From positions 2,415,868 through 2,479,867 of the forward strand of contig RPFO01000050.1 of assembly GCA_009746045.1 (NCBI GenBank): a stretch of 64,000 nt of DNA, given 5' to 3'. Positions 1 through 8,543 of the stretch are shown one piece after another. The first letter of the stretch is position 1, and each line of letters starts with the position of its first letter. Source of the stretch: Mesostigma viride (Eukaryota > Streptophyta > Mesostigmatophyceae > Mesostigmatales > Mesostigmataceae). A model generated the notes under the pieces. That model was given only the letters and a program-made list of their open reading frames with translations. It was not told where the DNA came from and searched no databases. The translations under genes and the position numbers were made by a program.

Positions 1-651
1 TCTGCCCCGCTACCGGCACAATTTGGCCAGTTTGACTCCCATCTACCTGCTCCGGCTGGCCCTGCATTAGTTGTAAAGCCAATTCATGTCCAAAGTCTTC
101 TTGTTTCATCATTAGTCCTTCATTCTTTGTATTTGGCCAAGGTAACAACATAAGTGGCTCATCTGCAGCCACTGGGAGTGCCAATTGGTTGCCTGATGCC
201 CCAGGCAGGCCCGGTAGACTCGGCTGTCCAGACGCCCCTGCTGCCCCCATTAAAGCCAATTGGCTGCCTGATGGCCCAGGCAGGCCCGGTAGACTCGGCT
301 GTCCAGACGCCCCTGCTGCCCCCATTAAAGCCAATTGGCTGCCTGATGGCCCAGGCAGGCCCGGTAGACTCGGCTGTCCAGACGCCCCTGCTGCCCCCAT
401 TAAAGCCAATTGGCTGTCTGATGGCCCAGGCAGGCCCGCTAGACTCAGCTGTCCAGGCGCTCCTGCTGCACCCATTACGCCATTGGTCCTGAACACGTTC
501 ATAACAGCACGTTCAACATCCTCTTTTGTAATCCCCATCCCCTCAGGCTTAGCATTTTGGATGGCCTCGTTGATTGCCTCTACAATGGCAAACATGTTAT
601 TAAATACTTGGTTCCCTTTACTTGCTAAATCTTGTGAAATCGTCTGCCATA
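1..651 (-). CDS. Collagen-like protein, C-terminal part of an interrupted gene (runs off left edge)
   Basis: The minus strand is open from about 651 to the window edge. It first encodes a helical stretch of about 60 residues (first in-frame ATG at 595), then four 25-residue Gly/Pro-rich repeats containing LPGLPGPSGS-type triplets, then a less repetitive tail. The frame has no start of its own upstream of 651, because the palindromic element at 657-1538 interrupts it. It matches the frame of the coiled-coil gene at 1528-2949 across the element, so I read the two as halves of one gene. Collagen-like segments in NCLDVs usually belong to virion surface fibres; that role here is inferred. The C-terminus lies outside the window. 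Confidence 0.7.
191..490 (-). repeat. Four tandem 75-bp repeats coding collagen-like 25-mers
   Basis: Copies begin near 191, 266, 341 and 416. The middle two are almost identical and the outer two carry a few substitutions. The period is a multiple of three, so copy-number change would keep the frame. Confidence 0.9.
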
Positions 652-656
652 CATTT
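652..656. other. Left target-site duplication (CATTT)
   Basis: CATTT abuts the left end of the palindromic element and recurs at 1539-1543 directly after its right end. Counting only one copy leaves the flanking reading frame continuous. Confidence 0.75.
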
Positions 657-862
657 AGTTACGTTAAATAGTGCCGGAACCTTTTGCCGCCTGAGGCAAA
701 TCGGTCCGTAACACTATTTTGCCCGGAATAACCACTTCCGAGCACCCAAGTTAATTCGGCCGAATTAACTTGGGTGCTCGGAAGTGGTTATTCCGGGCAA
801 AATAGTGTTACGGACCGATTTGCCTCAGGCGGCAAAAGGTTCCGGCACTATTTAACGTAACT

Positions 863-994
863 AAAACCTGGCCTCGTGGAGGGGGGACGAAGAGCCCGAG
901 ACATCCGCCTAGGCCGCTGAGCACGCACCACTAAATGCGCCGGAGCTGCCTCAGTGAGGATTCGAACCCCTGACCTCCAAGGTGCACGGGTTTT
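863..994 (-). repeat. Spacer X with tRNA-like T-arm/B-box motif
   Basis: On the minus strand the spacer contains GGTTCGAATCC, a perfect pol III B-box/T-arm core, preceded by AGGTC (typical tRNA variable loop) and followed by CTGAGGCA, which resembles an acceptor 3' strand. A D-arm/A-box-like stretch (GCTCAGYGGCCTAGGCGG) comes after it, in the reverse of normal order. I could not fold a complete cloverleaf. Confidence 0.5.
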
Positions 995-1200
995 AGTTAC
1001 GTTAAATAGTGCCGGAACCTTTTGCCGCCTGAGGCAAATCGGTCCGTAACACTATTTTGCCCGGAATAACCACTTCCGAGCACCCAAGTTAATTCGGCCG
1101 AATTAACTTGGGTGCTCGGAAGTGGTTATTCCGGGCAAAATAGTGTTACGGACCGATTTGCCTCAGGCGGCAAAAGGTTCCGGCACTATTTAACGTAACT

Positions 1201-1332
1201 AAAACCCGTGCACCTTGGAGGTCAGGGGTTCGAATCCTCACTGAGGCAGCTCCGGCGCATTTAGTGGTGCGTGCTCAGTGGCCTAGGCGGATGTCTCGGG
1301 CTCTTCGTCCCCCCTCCACGAGGCCAGGTTTT
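1201..1332 (+). repeat. Spacer X', inverted copy of X with the same tRNA-like motif
   Basis: This is the reverse complement of 863-994 except for one visible base. The B-box core lies at about 1227-1237 on the plus strand and the A-box-like stretch at about 1273-1292. Confidence 0.5.
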
Positions 1333-1527
1333 AGTTACGTTAAATAGTGCCGGAACCTTTTGCCGCCTGAGGCAAATCGGTCCGTAACACTATTTTGCCC
1401 GGAATAACCACTTCCGAGCACCCAAGTTAATTCGGCCGAATTAACTTGGGTGCTCGGAAGTGGTTATTCCGGGCAAAATAGTGTTACGGACCGATTTGCC
1501 TCAGGCGGCAAAAGGTTCCGGCACTAT

Positions 1528-2949
1528 TTAACGTAACTCATTTCCATCATGGACCCGTTGTTCTTGTATCTGTTTTAGTAGCTCCTTCAGTTGGAGCATC
1601 TCATACGTATGTCCCGACCCTAATGCCGATACACGTGTAAGTTCGTTTTGGATATAATTATGCAACCAATTTAAGAATACTTGTTCCTGTTTGTCCCGTT
1701 CTTCTGCTTTCCTTTGTTGTGCGGCAAGTGCTGCCTTCTCGGAGGCAAGTGTATTTGTATTGGCAAGTAGTTCTGCTTTTTGTACGGCCAATTGTTTATC
1801 CCGTTCATTATTATCGGCAGTTGCAGCAGTCAATCGCAACTGATCTTCGTCTTGTTTTAATTTCTGGGATTTCGCCCCGTCTTGTATCGCCTTTATTTGT
1901 TTGGCCATTTCTTGCAATTTTTCAAACTCAACGATGTATTCATCCTTCTGTCGTTGAACCTCGTTAGATTTGACCTGCAATGCTGCTTCCCGTGTCGCGA
2001 GATTCTCGCTTGTCAGAACCAATTGCTTGCGCTTTTCCTCCATCTGCGCCAACTGATCACTCAAAGATGTTACTATGCCCCCAATAATTTTTGCTCCCTG
2101 ATCGTCTTTTTCAGCCATTTTTTCTTGCTGTGCGAGTAGATCCCGCACACTTGCTTTCAGTAAATCAATACTCTCACTTGTTTCCTTCTCGCGCTCCTTT
2201 ACAATACCGTGAAGTTCAGTAATTTGACCTAGTTGTGCTTTCACATTTGTCAACTCATCGTTTATGTTCGATATTGACTCAAGATAATTCTTTATGTCCC
2301 CCATATTCTTATACTGCGCGTCTGAAAGCTTTTGCAGTTCATCTCGCGTCAACATGACGTTCTGTAATATATTTTTCTGACTCTCGTGACCTAACTTGAT
2401 TTCAGGCCCAAGCGATTCTACTCTATCCTCTAGTGTATTTAGCAGTGTATTTAGCATATCGCCTATTTTTTCACTCTGACTCTTGCGACCAGACTCTAAT
2501 TCGGGCCCAAGCAAATTTAATGTATCCTGTAGTGCATCTAGCATATTGTGTATTTTATCAAGCTTGTCTCTGGAAACAGTACTTGAGCTTTCAGAGTCAT
2601 CGTCATCGTCACCCAACGTAGTAGACCCACCACCACGGGGCTTGGCAGTGGTAGAAGCCCCTCCAGATCCTGTACCGCTACTGACGCGGACAGAAGGTCC
2701 TCCTGAATAAGAACCGTGCCCAATGTGTTGCCCCCTCACAACAACGGTGGGTGGAAACGGCAATGGTGATGTGACGCCAAGACGAGATTTCAAAACGCGA
2801 AGGATTGACAAAAGAGCATTGATAAGGCGATTCTTCTCCTCCTTCTCCTGGATCGTGGTCTCGGGCTTTTGCATTGCCATTTTGATTAACCCCATAAGGA
2901 TGTTTATCGCTTTGTATATTTCACTTGACACTACGCCCATCGCACTCAT
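1528..2949 (-). CDS. Coiled-coil protein, N-terminal part of the interrupted collagen-like gene
   Basis: This frame codes 473 aa. An N-terminal helical segment is followed by a Gly/Ser/Thr-rich linker with an acidic run (residues about 75-120), then a long coiled coil rich in E, K, Q and L (about 125-460). The last residues and the stop at 1528-1530 are read from inside the palindromic element, so the natural C-terminus is lost. The collagen-like frame at 1-651 continues in phase on the other side. A coiled-coil stalk plus collagen-like distal part is the architecture of a trimeric fibre; the function is inferred. The ATG at 2949 was chosen; ATG at 2940 is also possible. Confidence 0.8.
   Translation of the reverse strand: MSAMGVVSSEIYKAINILMGLIKMAMQKPETTIQEKEEKNRLINALLSILRVLKSRLGVTSPLPFPPTVVVRGQHIGHGSYSGGPSVRVSSGTGSGGASTTAKPRGGGSTTLGDDDDDSESSSTVSRDKLDKIHNMLDALQDTLNLLGPELESGRKSQSEKIGDMLNTLLNTLEDRVESLGPEIKLGHESQKNILQNVMLTRDELQKLSDAQYKNMGDIKNYLESISNINDELTNVKAQLGQITELHGIVKEREKETSESIDLLKASVRDLLAQQEKMAEKDDQGAKIIGGIVTSLSDQLAQMEEKRKQLVLTSENLATREAALQVKSNEVQRQKDEYIVEFEKLQEMAKQIKAIQDGAKSQKLKQDEDQLRLTAATADNNERDKQLAVQKAELLANTNTLASEKAALAAQQRKAEERDKQEQVFLNWLHNYIQNELTRVSALGSGHTYEMLQLKELLKQIQEQRVHDGNELR
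1539..1543. other. Right target-site duplication (CATTT)
   Basis: This matches 652-656 and directly follows the element end TAACGTAACT. Confidence 0.75.
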
Positions 2950-2989
2950 TTCTTTATGATATAATAACTGACAACATTTAATTTAATTC

Positions 2990-3901
2990 TCAGTCCAATA
3001 GGCATCCCGCAACAGCGGCAACAACCTTTGGAGAAACGCTGTTGCCTACCGTCTTAAGGATCGCGTTCATTGTGGCCCCACGCATCAGTTTTCCTAAACG
3101 TGTCGTAGGTATACCTTGCAAACGAAAAGCCTCTCCCTCTGTCAGGGTCCTGATTCCGACAGGGTCTCTGATGTACAGCCGAGCATTCTTATTTGCGCCC
3201 TGTGCAGCCCGCTGTGTGAACGCAACATCCGAGTCTTTAGCTTCAAAACTATAATTGGCCTGGTAAAAGCGCCCGGGCACTGCGTGGCCAAGCACGCTAT
3301 ACAACCTGCAATGGGGGTCCAGGTAATACTCAGGAGGCGCAGTTTTGTTAAAGTCAAACGTGTCAAGTCGCGTTACCTGGGGGGGGGGAAAGAGGTACAA
3401 CGGGTTCTTACTTGCAACTATGAACACTCTCTTTCGCTTTTGCAGCAAACCAGCGTGCGTGTGAGCTCCCAATATTTCGTAGTCGACTAGATACCCGAGT
3501 CTGCGCAGCTCTCTCAATATCCTCTTGAACACGGGAAACTTGGTCAGCGCTGGCACGTTTTCGAGGATCACGTGTGTAGGATCTGCGATACGAATGAAAC
3601 GAAATATGTCGCGAATGCCCTTTGTACGGACGTCTTTCATGCCTCTTCGTAGCCCCGCGTTGCTGAAACTCTGACAAGGGAACCCTGCTGTGATGATATC
3701 TGCTTTGGGAATTAACTCGTCGGGTATATTTTCGATCTTCTCACATATTGGGGCAACGTCGTTTAGAATTTGATAAACATTGCATGCGGACGGATTCATT
3801 TCAACCGCCATCACAGTCTGGACATTGCGGACTTTTTTAAGACCAAGAGAGAAACCTCCTAGGCCAGCAAACAGGTCTATGTGTCTCCAATAATTTACCA
3901 T
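2990..3901 (-). CDS. DNA (cytosine-5) methyltransferase
   Basis: The 303-aa protein has the C5-MTase motifs in order. Motif I is DLFAGLGGFS (residues 9-18), motif IV is GFPCQSFSNAG with catalytic Cys near 76, motif VI is ENV (about 114-116), motif VIII is QKRKR (about 155), and motif X near the C-terminus contains GNSVSP. The length fits a compact stand-alone bacterial/viral-type enzyme. It would transfer methyl groups from SAM to cytosine in viral or host DNA. No partner restriction gene is recognisable next to it. It is transcribed divergently from the gene at 3931 with 29 bp between start codons. The recognition sequence cannot be read from the protein. Confidence 0.93.
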   Translation of the reverse strand: MVNYWRHIDLFAGLGGFSLGLKKVRNVQTVMAVEMNPSACNVYQILNDVAPICEKIENIPDELIPKADIITAGFPCQSFSNAGLRRGMKDVRTKGIRDIFRFIRIADPTHVILENVPALTKFPVFKRILRELRRLGYLVDYEILGAHTHAGLLQKRKRVFIVASKNPLYLFPPPQVTRLDTFDFNKTAPPEYYLDPHCRLYSVLGHAVPGRFYQANYSFEAKDSDVAFTQRAAQGANKNARLYIRDPVGIRTLTEGEAFRLQGIPTTRLGKLMRGATMNAILKTVGNSVSPKVVAAVAGCLLD

Positions 3902-3930
3902 CGCGTCCCTAATAGCAATACTATAACAAA

Positions 3931-4563
3931 ATGATTTTCACAACCGACGATCTGCCCGAGTATGTATGGGGAAAAGGTCTAAGAAACGACGCCCCGTCCC
4001 TTTCTGCCATCATGACTTTGGCAATGGACGAATCGCCCACCGAGGAGGAATGCTTCATCACGCTCGAGGAATATTGTGTTCAGCACGACGCATTGATCCG
4101 CCGCGTCCGTGCGTCCCCGTGGTTCAAGTCCTACCTTGTCGGCATAGGTGGTGGTATACCTTCCGTCGTCTGTTCCCCTAAAGAACGCTCCCCAGAAGAC
4201 GTTCGAATCATGGAGGAGCTAGCCACCCACACGGAGGGGGATTACAAAGATGGCGCGGTCGAAGCCAGGGTGCCTTACAAAGGCGCATTTGTGGTCGCCA
4301 ACAAATCCTATTTCCTAAACGCGTTGGCTGTATTGGAGACAAATGAAAATCAGCACAAGGCTGCGTTTGTTCACAACAATGGCAAATCGGTAGACAAAGA
4401 TGAGCTGACAAATATGATGTGTCTTGCCGCTCCTCGCGGAGTTCACGTCTATGATATACACGCTGCCTACTCGGTCGATGGCACTGACGGGACTCTTATT
4501 GTGCCCACCGCATGTGTGCACGTTATTCAAATGATTAAGCAAATAATCAAGTCATTTTATTGA
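3931..4563 (+). CDS. Hypothetical protein, 210 aa
   Basis: I do not recognise this family. The protein is soluble, mixed alpha/beta in composition, with no signal peptide, membrane segment or zinc motif. It shares a 29-bp divergent intergenic region with the methyltransferase gene and ends 39 bp before the stop of the convergent gene at 4603, with an ATAAATAAG polyadenylation-like stretch between. The ATG at 3931 is the first in the frame. Confidence 0.7.
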   Translation: MIFTTDDLPEYVWGKGLRNDAPSLSAIMTLAMDESPTEEECFITLEEYCVQHDALIRRVRASPWFKSYLVGIGGGIPSVVCSPKERSPEDVRIMEELATHTEGDYKDGAVEARVPYKGAFVVANKSYFLNALAVLETNENQHKAAFVHNNGKSVDKDELTNMMCLAAPRGVHVYDIHAAYSVDGTDGTLIVPTACVHVIQMIKQIIKSFY

Positions 4564-4602
4564 TCGTTTACATTACATAAATAAGAGGCCAAGTCCCTTG
4601 TC

Positions 4603-5868
4603 TTATTCTTTGTACAGAATTTCTCGCATTTCTGCGTCAAATTTCTCCTCGTCCTCCGCTGTGTATCCGGCGCGCGCCCACTCCAGCAGCTGGCAGTAGT
4701 TGGCATCGTCGCAGTTCGAGTTGTCGACTTCTACCCCGCTGTCCAGGCCCCCCTCCCCCCCTAGCAGCTGGTCCGCGTTGAAGGAGGCAGAATTGTCGCG
4801 GTTCGAGTTTTCGACTTTCACCCCGTTGTCCAAGCCACACGCCCCCCCTGGCAACTGGTCCGCGTTGGAGGAGGCAGCATTGTCGCACTCCGAGTTGTAG
4901 AGCGATCGATCGTCTGCGGTGTTGTCGGACAGAATAGAAGCAGACGGGCCGGTGGGGAGTGTGCTGCGAGCGCTAGGCGAATGAGCGCAAATCTGGTCGA
5001 GGACTTCGCGAGGCGTCTCGTACGTCTCGCTGCCGACGCGCGCCCTCTTGCACTCCTTGCGCTCCTCCTCGTCGCAATCCGTCTTCCGCTCGTGCTCATA
5101 AGACTCTTGAATCTGACGCAGTCTTTTCTCTGCCAGCCCCTTGCGCACCATGAGCTCTCCCACAAACGCCCCACAGGTAGCCTCCATGCGCTTGGTGAGT
5201 ATGTCCCTCGACACGTCAACGCTGATCTGGGTCAGTGCAGTCACCATTGTAGCCCCGGGGGCCTTTTCGGTCAGGGTTTTCCACAGATTACTGTTGTTCT
5301 CCTCCGCCATGCGGATCTCGACGGCGCAATTGGCGGCGGCGTTCTTCACATAGCCGACAAACTCCCCCAACAGGGCCTCTGCCTGCTTCTTGACGGTGTT
5401 GCTGACGTCCACCAGTGCAGTTCCAAACGCCCTGTCAAGCACGCGTTTTTTTGATATGAACTTGAGGGGCGAGACTGCAATCTCTGCATTTGCCCAGGTG
5501 ATGGCGTGGATGGCAAATGAGAAATCCACACAGGATGAAGAATACATGGGGAAAAATCCCTTCTCTTTTTCGAATGCAAAAGCCAGTTCTTTTGCCAGGT
5601 TGCTGTCCACAAATCTGCTGGGGCATTTTTTGCCATTGGAGAACACTTTGATAAGTTCATTCACATTCACAAACTTGTTTCCTGTAACATAAATGTCCCC
5701 TGGGCGCTGAACATTTTCAATAGAGTTTACGGGGCGAAAGATTTGAAACCCGCCGGACTCTGAGATAAATTCCAGGACATCAGACGTCTCCATATCCGCC
5801 CGTGTGTTTTCGAGTGAGTGTGAGGTGAGAGGCCCGCTTTCACAAGGCTCTGCCCTCTTTATATGCAT
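4603..5868 (-). CDS. Hypothetical protein, possible KilA-N-like N-terminus, repeat-bearing C-terminus
   Basis: The 421-aa protein has an N-terminal globular part (residues about 30-160) with GNKFVNVNELIKVF and ITWANAEIAVSPLKF, loosely like the VNATKL and WISPEFA blocks of KilA-N DNA-binding domains; this is a weak resemblance. The middle (about 160-280) is helical and ends in a very charged stretch rich in D, E, K and R, possibly nuclear-localising. The C-terminal third is disordered and carries two 29-residue imperfect repeats (nt 4709-4882) with NADQL and GLD. The start may be the internal ATG at 5793. Upstream is a palindrome-rich divergent promoter region shared with the gene at 6250. Confidence 0.65.
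   Translation of the reverse strand: MHIKRAEPCESGPLTSHSLENTRADMETSDVLEFISESGGFQIFRPVNSIENVQRPGDIYVTGNKFVNVNELIKVFSNGKKCPSRFVDSNLAKELAFAFEKEKGFFPMYSSSCVDFSFAIHAITWANAEIAVSPLKFISKKRVLDRAFGTALVDVSNTVKKQAEALLGEFVGYVKNAAANCAVEIRMAEENNSNLWKTLTEKAPGATMVTALTQISVDVSRDILTKRMEATCGAFVGELMVRKGLAEKRLRQIQESYEHERKTDCDEEERKECKRARVGSETYETPREVLDQICAHSPSARSTLPTGPSASILSDNTADDRSLYNSECDNAASSNADQLPGGACGLDNGVKVENSNRDNSASFNADQLLGGEGGLDSGVEVDNSNCDDANYCQLLEWARAGYTAEDEEKFDAEMREILYKE
4709..4882 (-). repeat. Two 87-bp in-frame repeats in the C-terminus of the 4603-5868 gene
   Basis: Copies at about 4709-4795 and 4796-4882 share the GTTCGAGTT...CTGGTCCGCGTTG pattern. A third partial copy begins at 4883 (TCGCACTCCGAGTTG). 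Confidence 0.75.
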
Positions 5869-6249
5869 TTCGGCGGGAGATGTAAAAAAAAATCTGGTAA
5901 CCGACTTCAGATTTTTTTTAGATATTTACCGGCGGTACAGTACGGAAAGGCCCGGCGCCGCGCCGGAATTCAGAAAATCGGATTCTGTTCGAAATGCTGA
6001 GATACGGTCTAAAATTCCGTACGAAGTCGATTCTGTCCGTCCAAAAGGTACCGGCGCCGCGCCAGTACCAAAGTACTGGCGAACCTACGAATATACTGGC
6101 GGTTCACGTACCAAACGTATATATACGCTGCCGAAAAAAACACTTTGCCGGGCCGGGCCGGGACTATACCAATTGGTATGGACCGCCTCTTGCGTCCCGG
6201 ATGCGCCAAAAATTACCGTGTGATATTGTAACAGGACGGTGAAAGTGTC
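5869..6249. promoter_or_regulatory. Divergent intergenic region rich in short palindromes
   Basis: The 381 bp between divergent starts hold no convincing gene. They contain CCGGCGCCGCGCCGG at about 5949, a related copy at about 6051, CCAGTACCAAAGTACTGG at about 6062, a TATATATAC box near 6118, and ACCAATTGGTATGG at about 6169. The last resembles the CCATACCATTTGGTATGG repeats at 25.97-26.22 kb. The position suggests a shared regulatory region; the role is inferred. Confidence 0.45.
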
Positions 6250-6825
6250 ATGTTATCTGCCTCTGTATTTTCGCCCACTGCCGCGCGTTTTACGACGCTT
6301 GCGGTAGGAAATGGCAATTTCACGGCCGTGAGCAGGGGTATATGGGACAGGACCGTGTTTGTCGTGGGAAAACAGCGACCTTACCCCAGCGTGTTTGGGA
6401 TCCACACCTTAGAAAAGGACAGGAAAATGAGCGGAATTATTCGTCCAATGACACACATTATTGCATTCGAGGAGTTGGATGTTGCCTCCTTGATGTCTCT
6501 GGTTTTGTGGGAAGATGATAAACAAAACAGAATGGCTGACTACAGTCTAAATGATGATCGCGTGGAGAACTGCCTGTTTAGCAAGATGTTGGAGCCGGAG
6601 ATATTGGAGGACGATGAAATGATGCGTCGTCTAAGTGATATGAGCATCCAGGCTTTTACATTTAACGACGCGCAGTCTTTCTGCATGTTTCATGGATTTG
6701 TATTGGACATGGTTTCAAAGACCGAAGAACATTCACCCGAAGACCCGTTGTTCACAATTACCAGCCATTACCCACGCGGTGACAGCGCGTCCTACACGAC
6801 AATGTTGGAGAGTTACATGGATTGA
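6250..6825 (+). CDS. Hypothetical protein, 191 aa
   Basis: I do not recognise this family. The first 55 residues are of different composition from the rest, and an internal ATG at 6427 (MSGIIRPMTH) would give a 132-aa acidic protein, so the start is uncertain. The body is acidic and rich in D, E and M, with no membrane segment. It is convergent with the gene at 6877. Confidence 0.6.
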   Translation: MLSASVFSPTAARFTTLAVGNGNFTAVSRGIWDRTVFVVGKQRPYPSVFGIHTLEKDRKMSGIIRPMTHIIAFEELDVASLMSLVLWEDDKQNRMADYSLNDDRVENCLFSKMLEPEILEDDEMMRRLSDMSIQAFTFNDAQSFCMFHGFVLDMVSKTEEHSPEDPLFTITSHYPRGDSASYTTMLESYMD

Positions 6826-6876
6826 GATAACTTGTGTCAATGCCTTTATTGATAAATATAAGTTTGTTTGGCAATT

Positions 6877-7257
6877 TCACTCGGCAACCGCTACAGAGAG
6901 GACTTCATCATCCACGGAATTCGCCCCTTTCTTAGAGTTGTTGTTTCCAAGCACATATTTCAGCGCAAAATCACCTGCCGTCATGTCATTGAAAAGCAGG
7001 TGCTGTGTTTGAATGGCGGCCCCCTTTCGCCTAATCTGGTTGAGGCATTTGCGCACGTCACCGACACTCATGTCGGGAATGGAGGAGCTCATGACCGGGG
7101 GCTTGAGCGCCTCGTTTGTTTTGTTTGCATCGGACGCCCCGTCATTTTGCGCCAGGGATGACGCCACCCTCCTCCGCTTTGTCTTGTTGACAGGAGCGTT
7201 TGCGGTGACGGCAGAGGCTGCTGCGACGGGGTCAACCATTGGCTGAGAGGCGTCCAT
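6877..7257 (-). CDS. Hypothetical protein, 126 aa
   Basis: The ATG at 7257 is the first in a frame that is open farther upstream (to a GTG at 7317). The N-terminal half is Ala/Val/Asn-rich with a basic patch KTKRRR (residues about 26-31) that could be a nuclear signal. The C-terminal half (about 65-126) looks folded. No family is recognised. It is divergent from the VLTF3-like gene. Confidence 0.6.
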   Translation of the reverse strand: MDASQPMVDPVAAASAVTANAPVNKTKRRRVASSLAQNDGASDANKTNEALKPPVMSSSIPDMSVGDVRKCLNQIRRKGAAIQTQHLLFNDMTAGDFALKYVLGNNNSKKGANSVDDEVLSVAVAE

Positions 7258-7381
7258 CTGATTGTGCGAACGTGTATAACCATAGGGTGGATAATTTATC
7301 TCGCTATCTAAGCGCACCTCGCAACCACACGGCCAGTTTTTTTTTTGTTTGTGCTTTGTAGGACGCTGCGGACTAGGGACA

Positions 7382-8503
7382 ATGTCTGGCGTTACTCACT
7401 ACAATGTCGAGGCTGCCATGCAGGAGTGTATTGAGACGTTTCAAGGACGCAAGGCCCAGTTGGGTGCGTGGAAAGCAGAGGCCAATAGGCTGGAGAATCT
7501 GGCTAAGACCACGCAAGACTGGGAAGAGAAGGCGAAGGCAAACAAAGAGGCGCGGGTCCTGCGCTACGACATAGCCAAAGTGGAAGGCGGGGAGTACGAT
7601 GAGTTTTTGCTGGACGTGATGCCCATATACAAGCAGTACAGACAGACATTTGAAGCGAGTGCACGCGCAAAGAAACGCAAGAAGTGCGAAACGCAGCCTA
7701 TCGCTCCCCCGTCTGGTCCCGAACGGGAAACTAAGAAGATGGGGAACAATCGGGGCGAAATATTCAGAGAGTTCATCAGGGTCGCGAACAAGTATCCATT
7801 TCTGAACATTTTGACAGACGCGGCACAGACGGGAGCGGAGATGGAAGAACTGTACGGTTTCTGCCCTGCGTGCAAAACCAACATGATCGAAGTCTCTAAG
7901 GAGGCCATGCTTGTGTGCTCTGCTTGCGGCACCACTTCCCCGGCGTGCGACAACACGGAGAGGAACGTGCCGTATGGCACGGCGGTGTGCGTCACAGATT
8001 ACTGTTACAAGCGCATCAACCATTTCAACGAGACACTTGCGCAATTCCACGCGAGGGAGAAGTCTGTCATTCCGCAAGAGGTTATTGATAGCCTTTCCAA
8101 CGAGTTCAAGAAGGCAAGGATCACTGACACCCGCACGCTGACCCCTAGTGTGGTCCGCAAGTTCCTCCGCAAGCTGCGTCTCTCGAAGTACTTCGAACAC
8201 TCTGTGCAAATCACGCACGCGTTCAAGGGCACTTGCCCCCCGACAATGACGCAGACGCAAGAGGAGAAGCTGAGGACAATGTTTCGCCTCGTGCAGGACC
8301 CCTTTGAGCAGGTGGTGCCAAAGGGGCGTAAGAACTTCTTGAATTACTCTTACTGCATCCACAAAATGTGCCAGTTGTTGGAGTATGACGAGTTCCTGCC
8401 CCACTTTCCTCTTCTCAAGAGCAAGGAGAAGCTGTGGGAGCAGGATGAGATTTGGAAGAACATATGCAAGAAGCTGGACTGGCAGTTCATTCCGTCCAAA
8501 TAA
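7382..8503 (+). CDS. VLTF3-like late transcription factor
   Basis: The 373-aa protein has a helical N-terminus, then a zinc ribbon of the form CPAC...CSAC (residues about 162-182), followed by the conserved Pox_VLTF3 core. Core landmarks are YKRINHFNETLAQF, the LRKLRLSKYFEH stretch, the GRKNFLNYSYCIHKM block and the terminal HFPLLKSKEKL...W.FIPS signature. In NCLDVs this factor acts with viral RNA polymerase at late promoters. The ATG at 7382 was chosen because upstream in-frame codons are only TTG-type. It is a core gene and supports the Nucleocytoviricota assignment. Confidence 0.9.
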   Translation: MSGVTHYNVEAAMQECIETFQGRKAQLGAWKAEANRLENLAKTTQDWEEKAKANKEARVLRYDIAKVEGGEYDEFLLDVMPIYKQYRQTFEASARAKKRKKCETQPIAPPSGPERETKKMGNNRGEIFREFIRVANKYPFLNILTDAAQTGAEMEELYGFCPACKTNMIEVSKEAMLVCSACGTTSPACDNTERNVPYGTAVCVTDYCYKRINHFNETLAQFHAREKSVIPQEVIDSLSNEFKKARITDTRTLTPSVVRKFLRKLRLSKYFEHSVQITHAFKGTCPPTMTQTQEEKLRTMFRLVQDPFEQVVPKGRKNFLNYSYCIHKMCQLLEYDEFLPHFPLLKSKEKLWEQDEIWKNICKKLDWQFIPSK

Positions 8504-8543
8504 ACCGTTGCGTCTAGGGAGGGCGAATAATGGGTACTAACAG

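Larger units (their letters stand above)
657..1538. mobile_element. 882-bp nested palindromic insertion (P-X-P-X'-P)
   Basis: Three copies of a 206-bp perfect palindrome P (657-862, 995-1200, 1333-1538; arms of 103 bp meeting at AATTCGGCCGAATT) are separated by two 132-bp spacers. The spacers are reverse complements of one another (863-994 and 1201-1332), so the whole element is one palindrome. One mismatch is visible between the spacers (CCGCTGAG against CCACTGAG). The ends read AGTTACGTTA and TAACGTAACT. There is no transposase inside, so the element resembles a non-autonomous fold-back or MITE-like unit. It is flanked by a 5-bp duplication and splits a gene. A hairpin-telomere junction or an assembly fold-back are alternatives, but neither explains the duplication and the restored frame. 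Confidence 0.8.

Noticed and set aside
154-671. Plus-strand frames across the collagen repeats
   Set aside because: The minus strand gives collagen-like triplets in phase with the neighbouring gene; the plus frames are repeat shadows.
863-1332. Functional tRNA gene in the spacers
   Set aside because: The T-arm is good, but no anticodon arm with U33 and no normally ordered D-arm can be folded.
657-1538. Hairpin telomere or concatemer junction
   Set aside because: The palindrome lies inside a continuous gene with a target duplication, not at a terminus; an insertion explains the data better.
5804-6242. Plus-strand frames in the divergent region before 6250
   Set aside because: They overlap the start of the 4603-5868 gene and palindromic DNA; composition is not protein-like.
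7373-8404. 343-codon minus-strand frame opposite VLTF3
   Set aside because: It is antisense of a core gene with clear family motifs.
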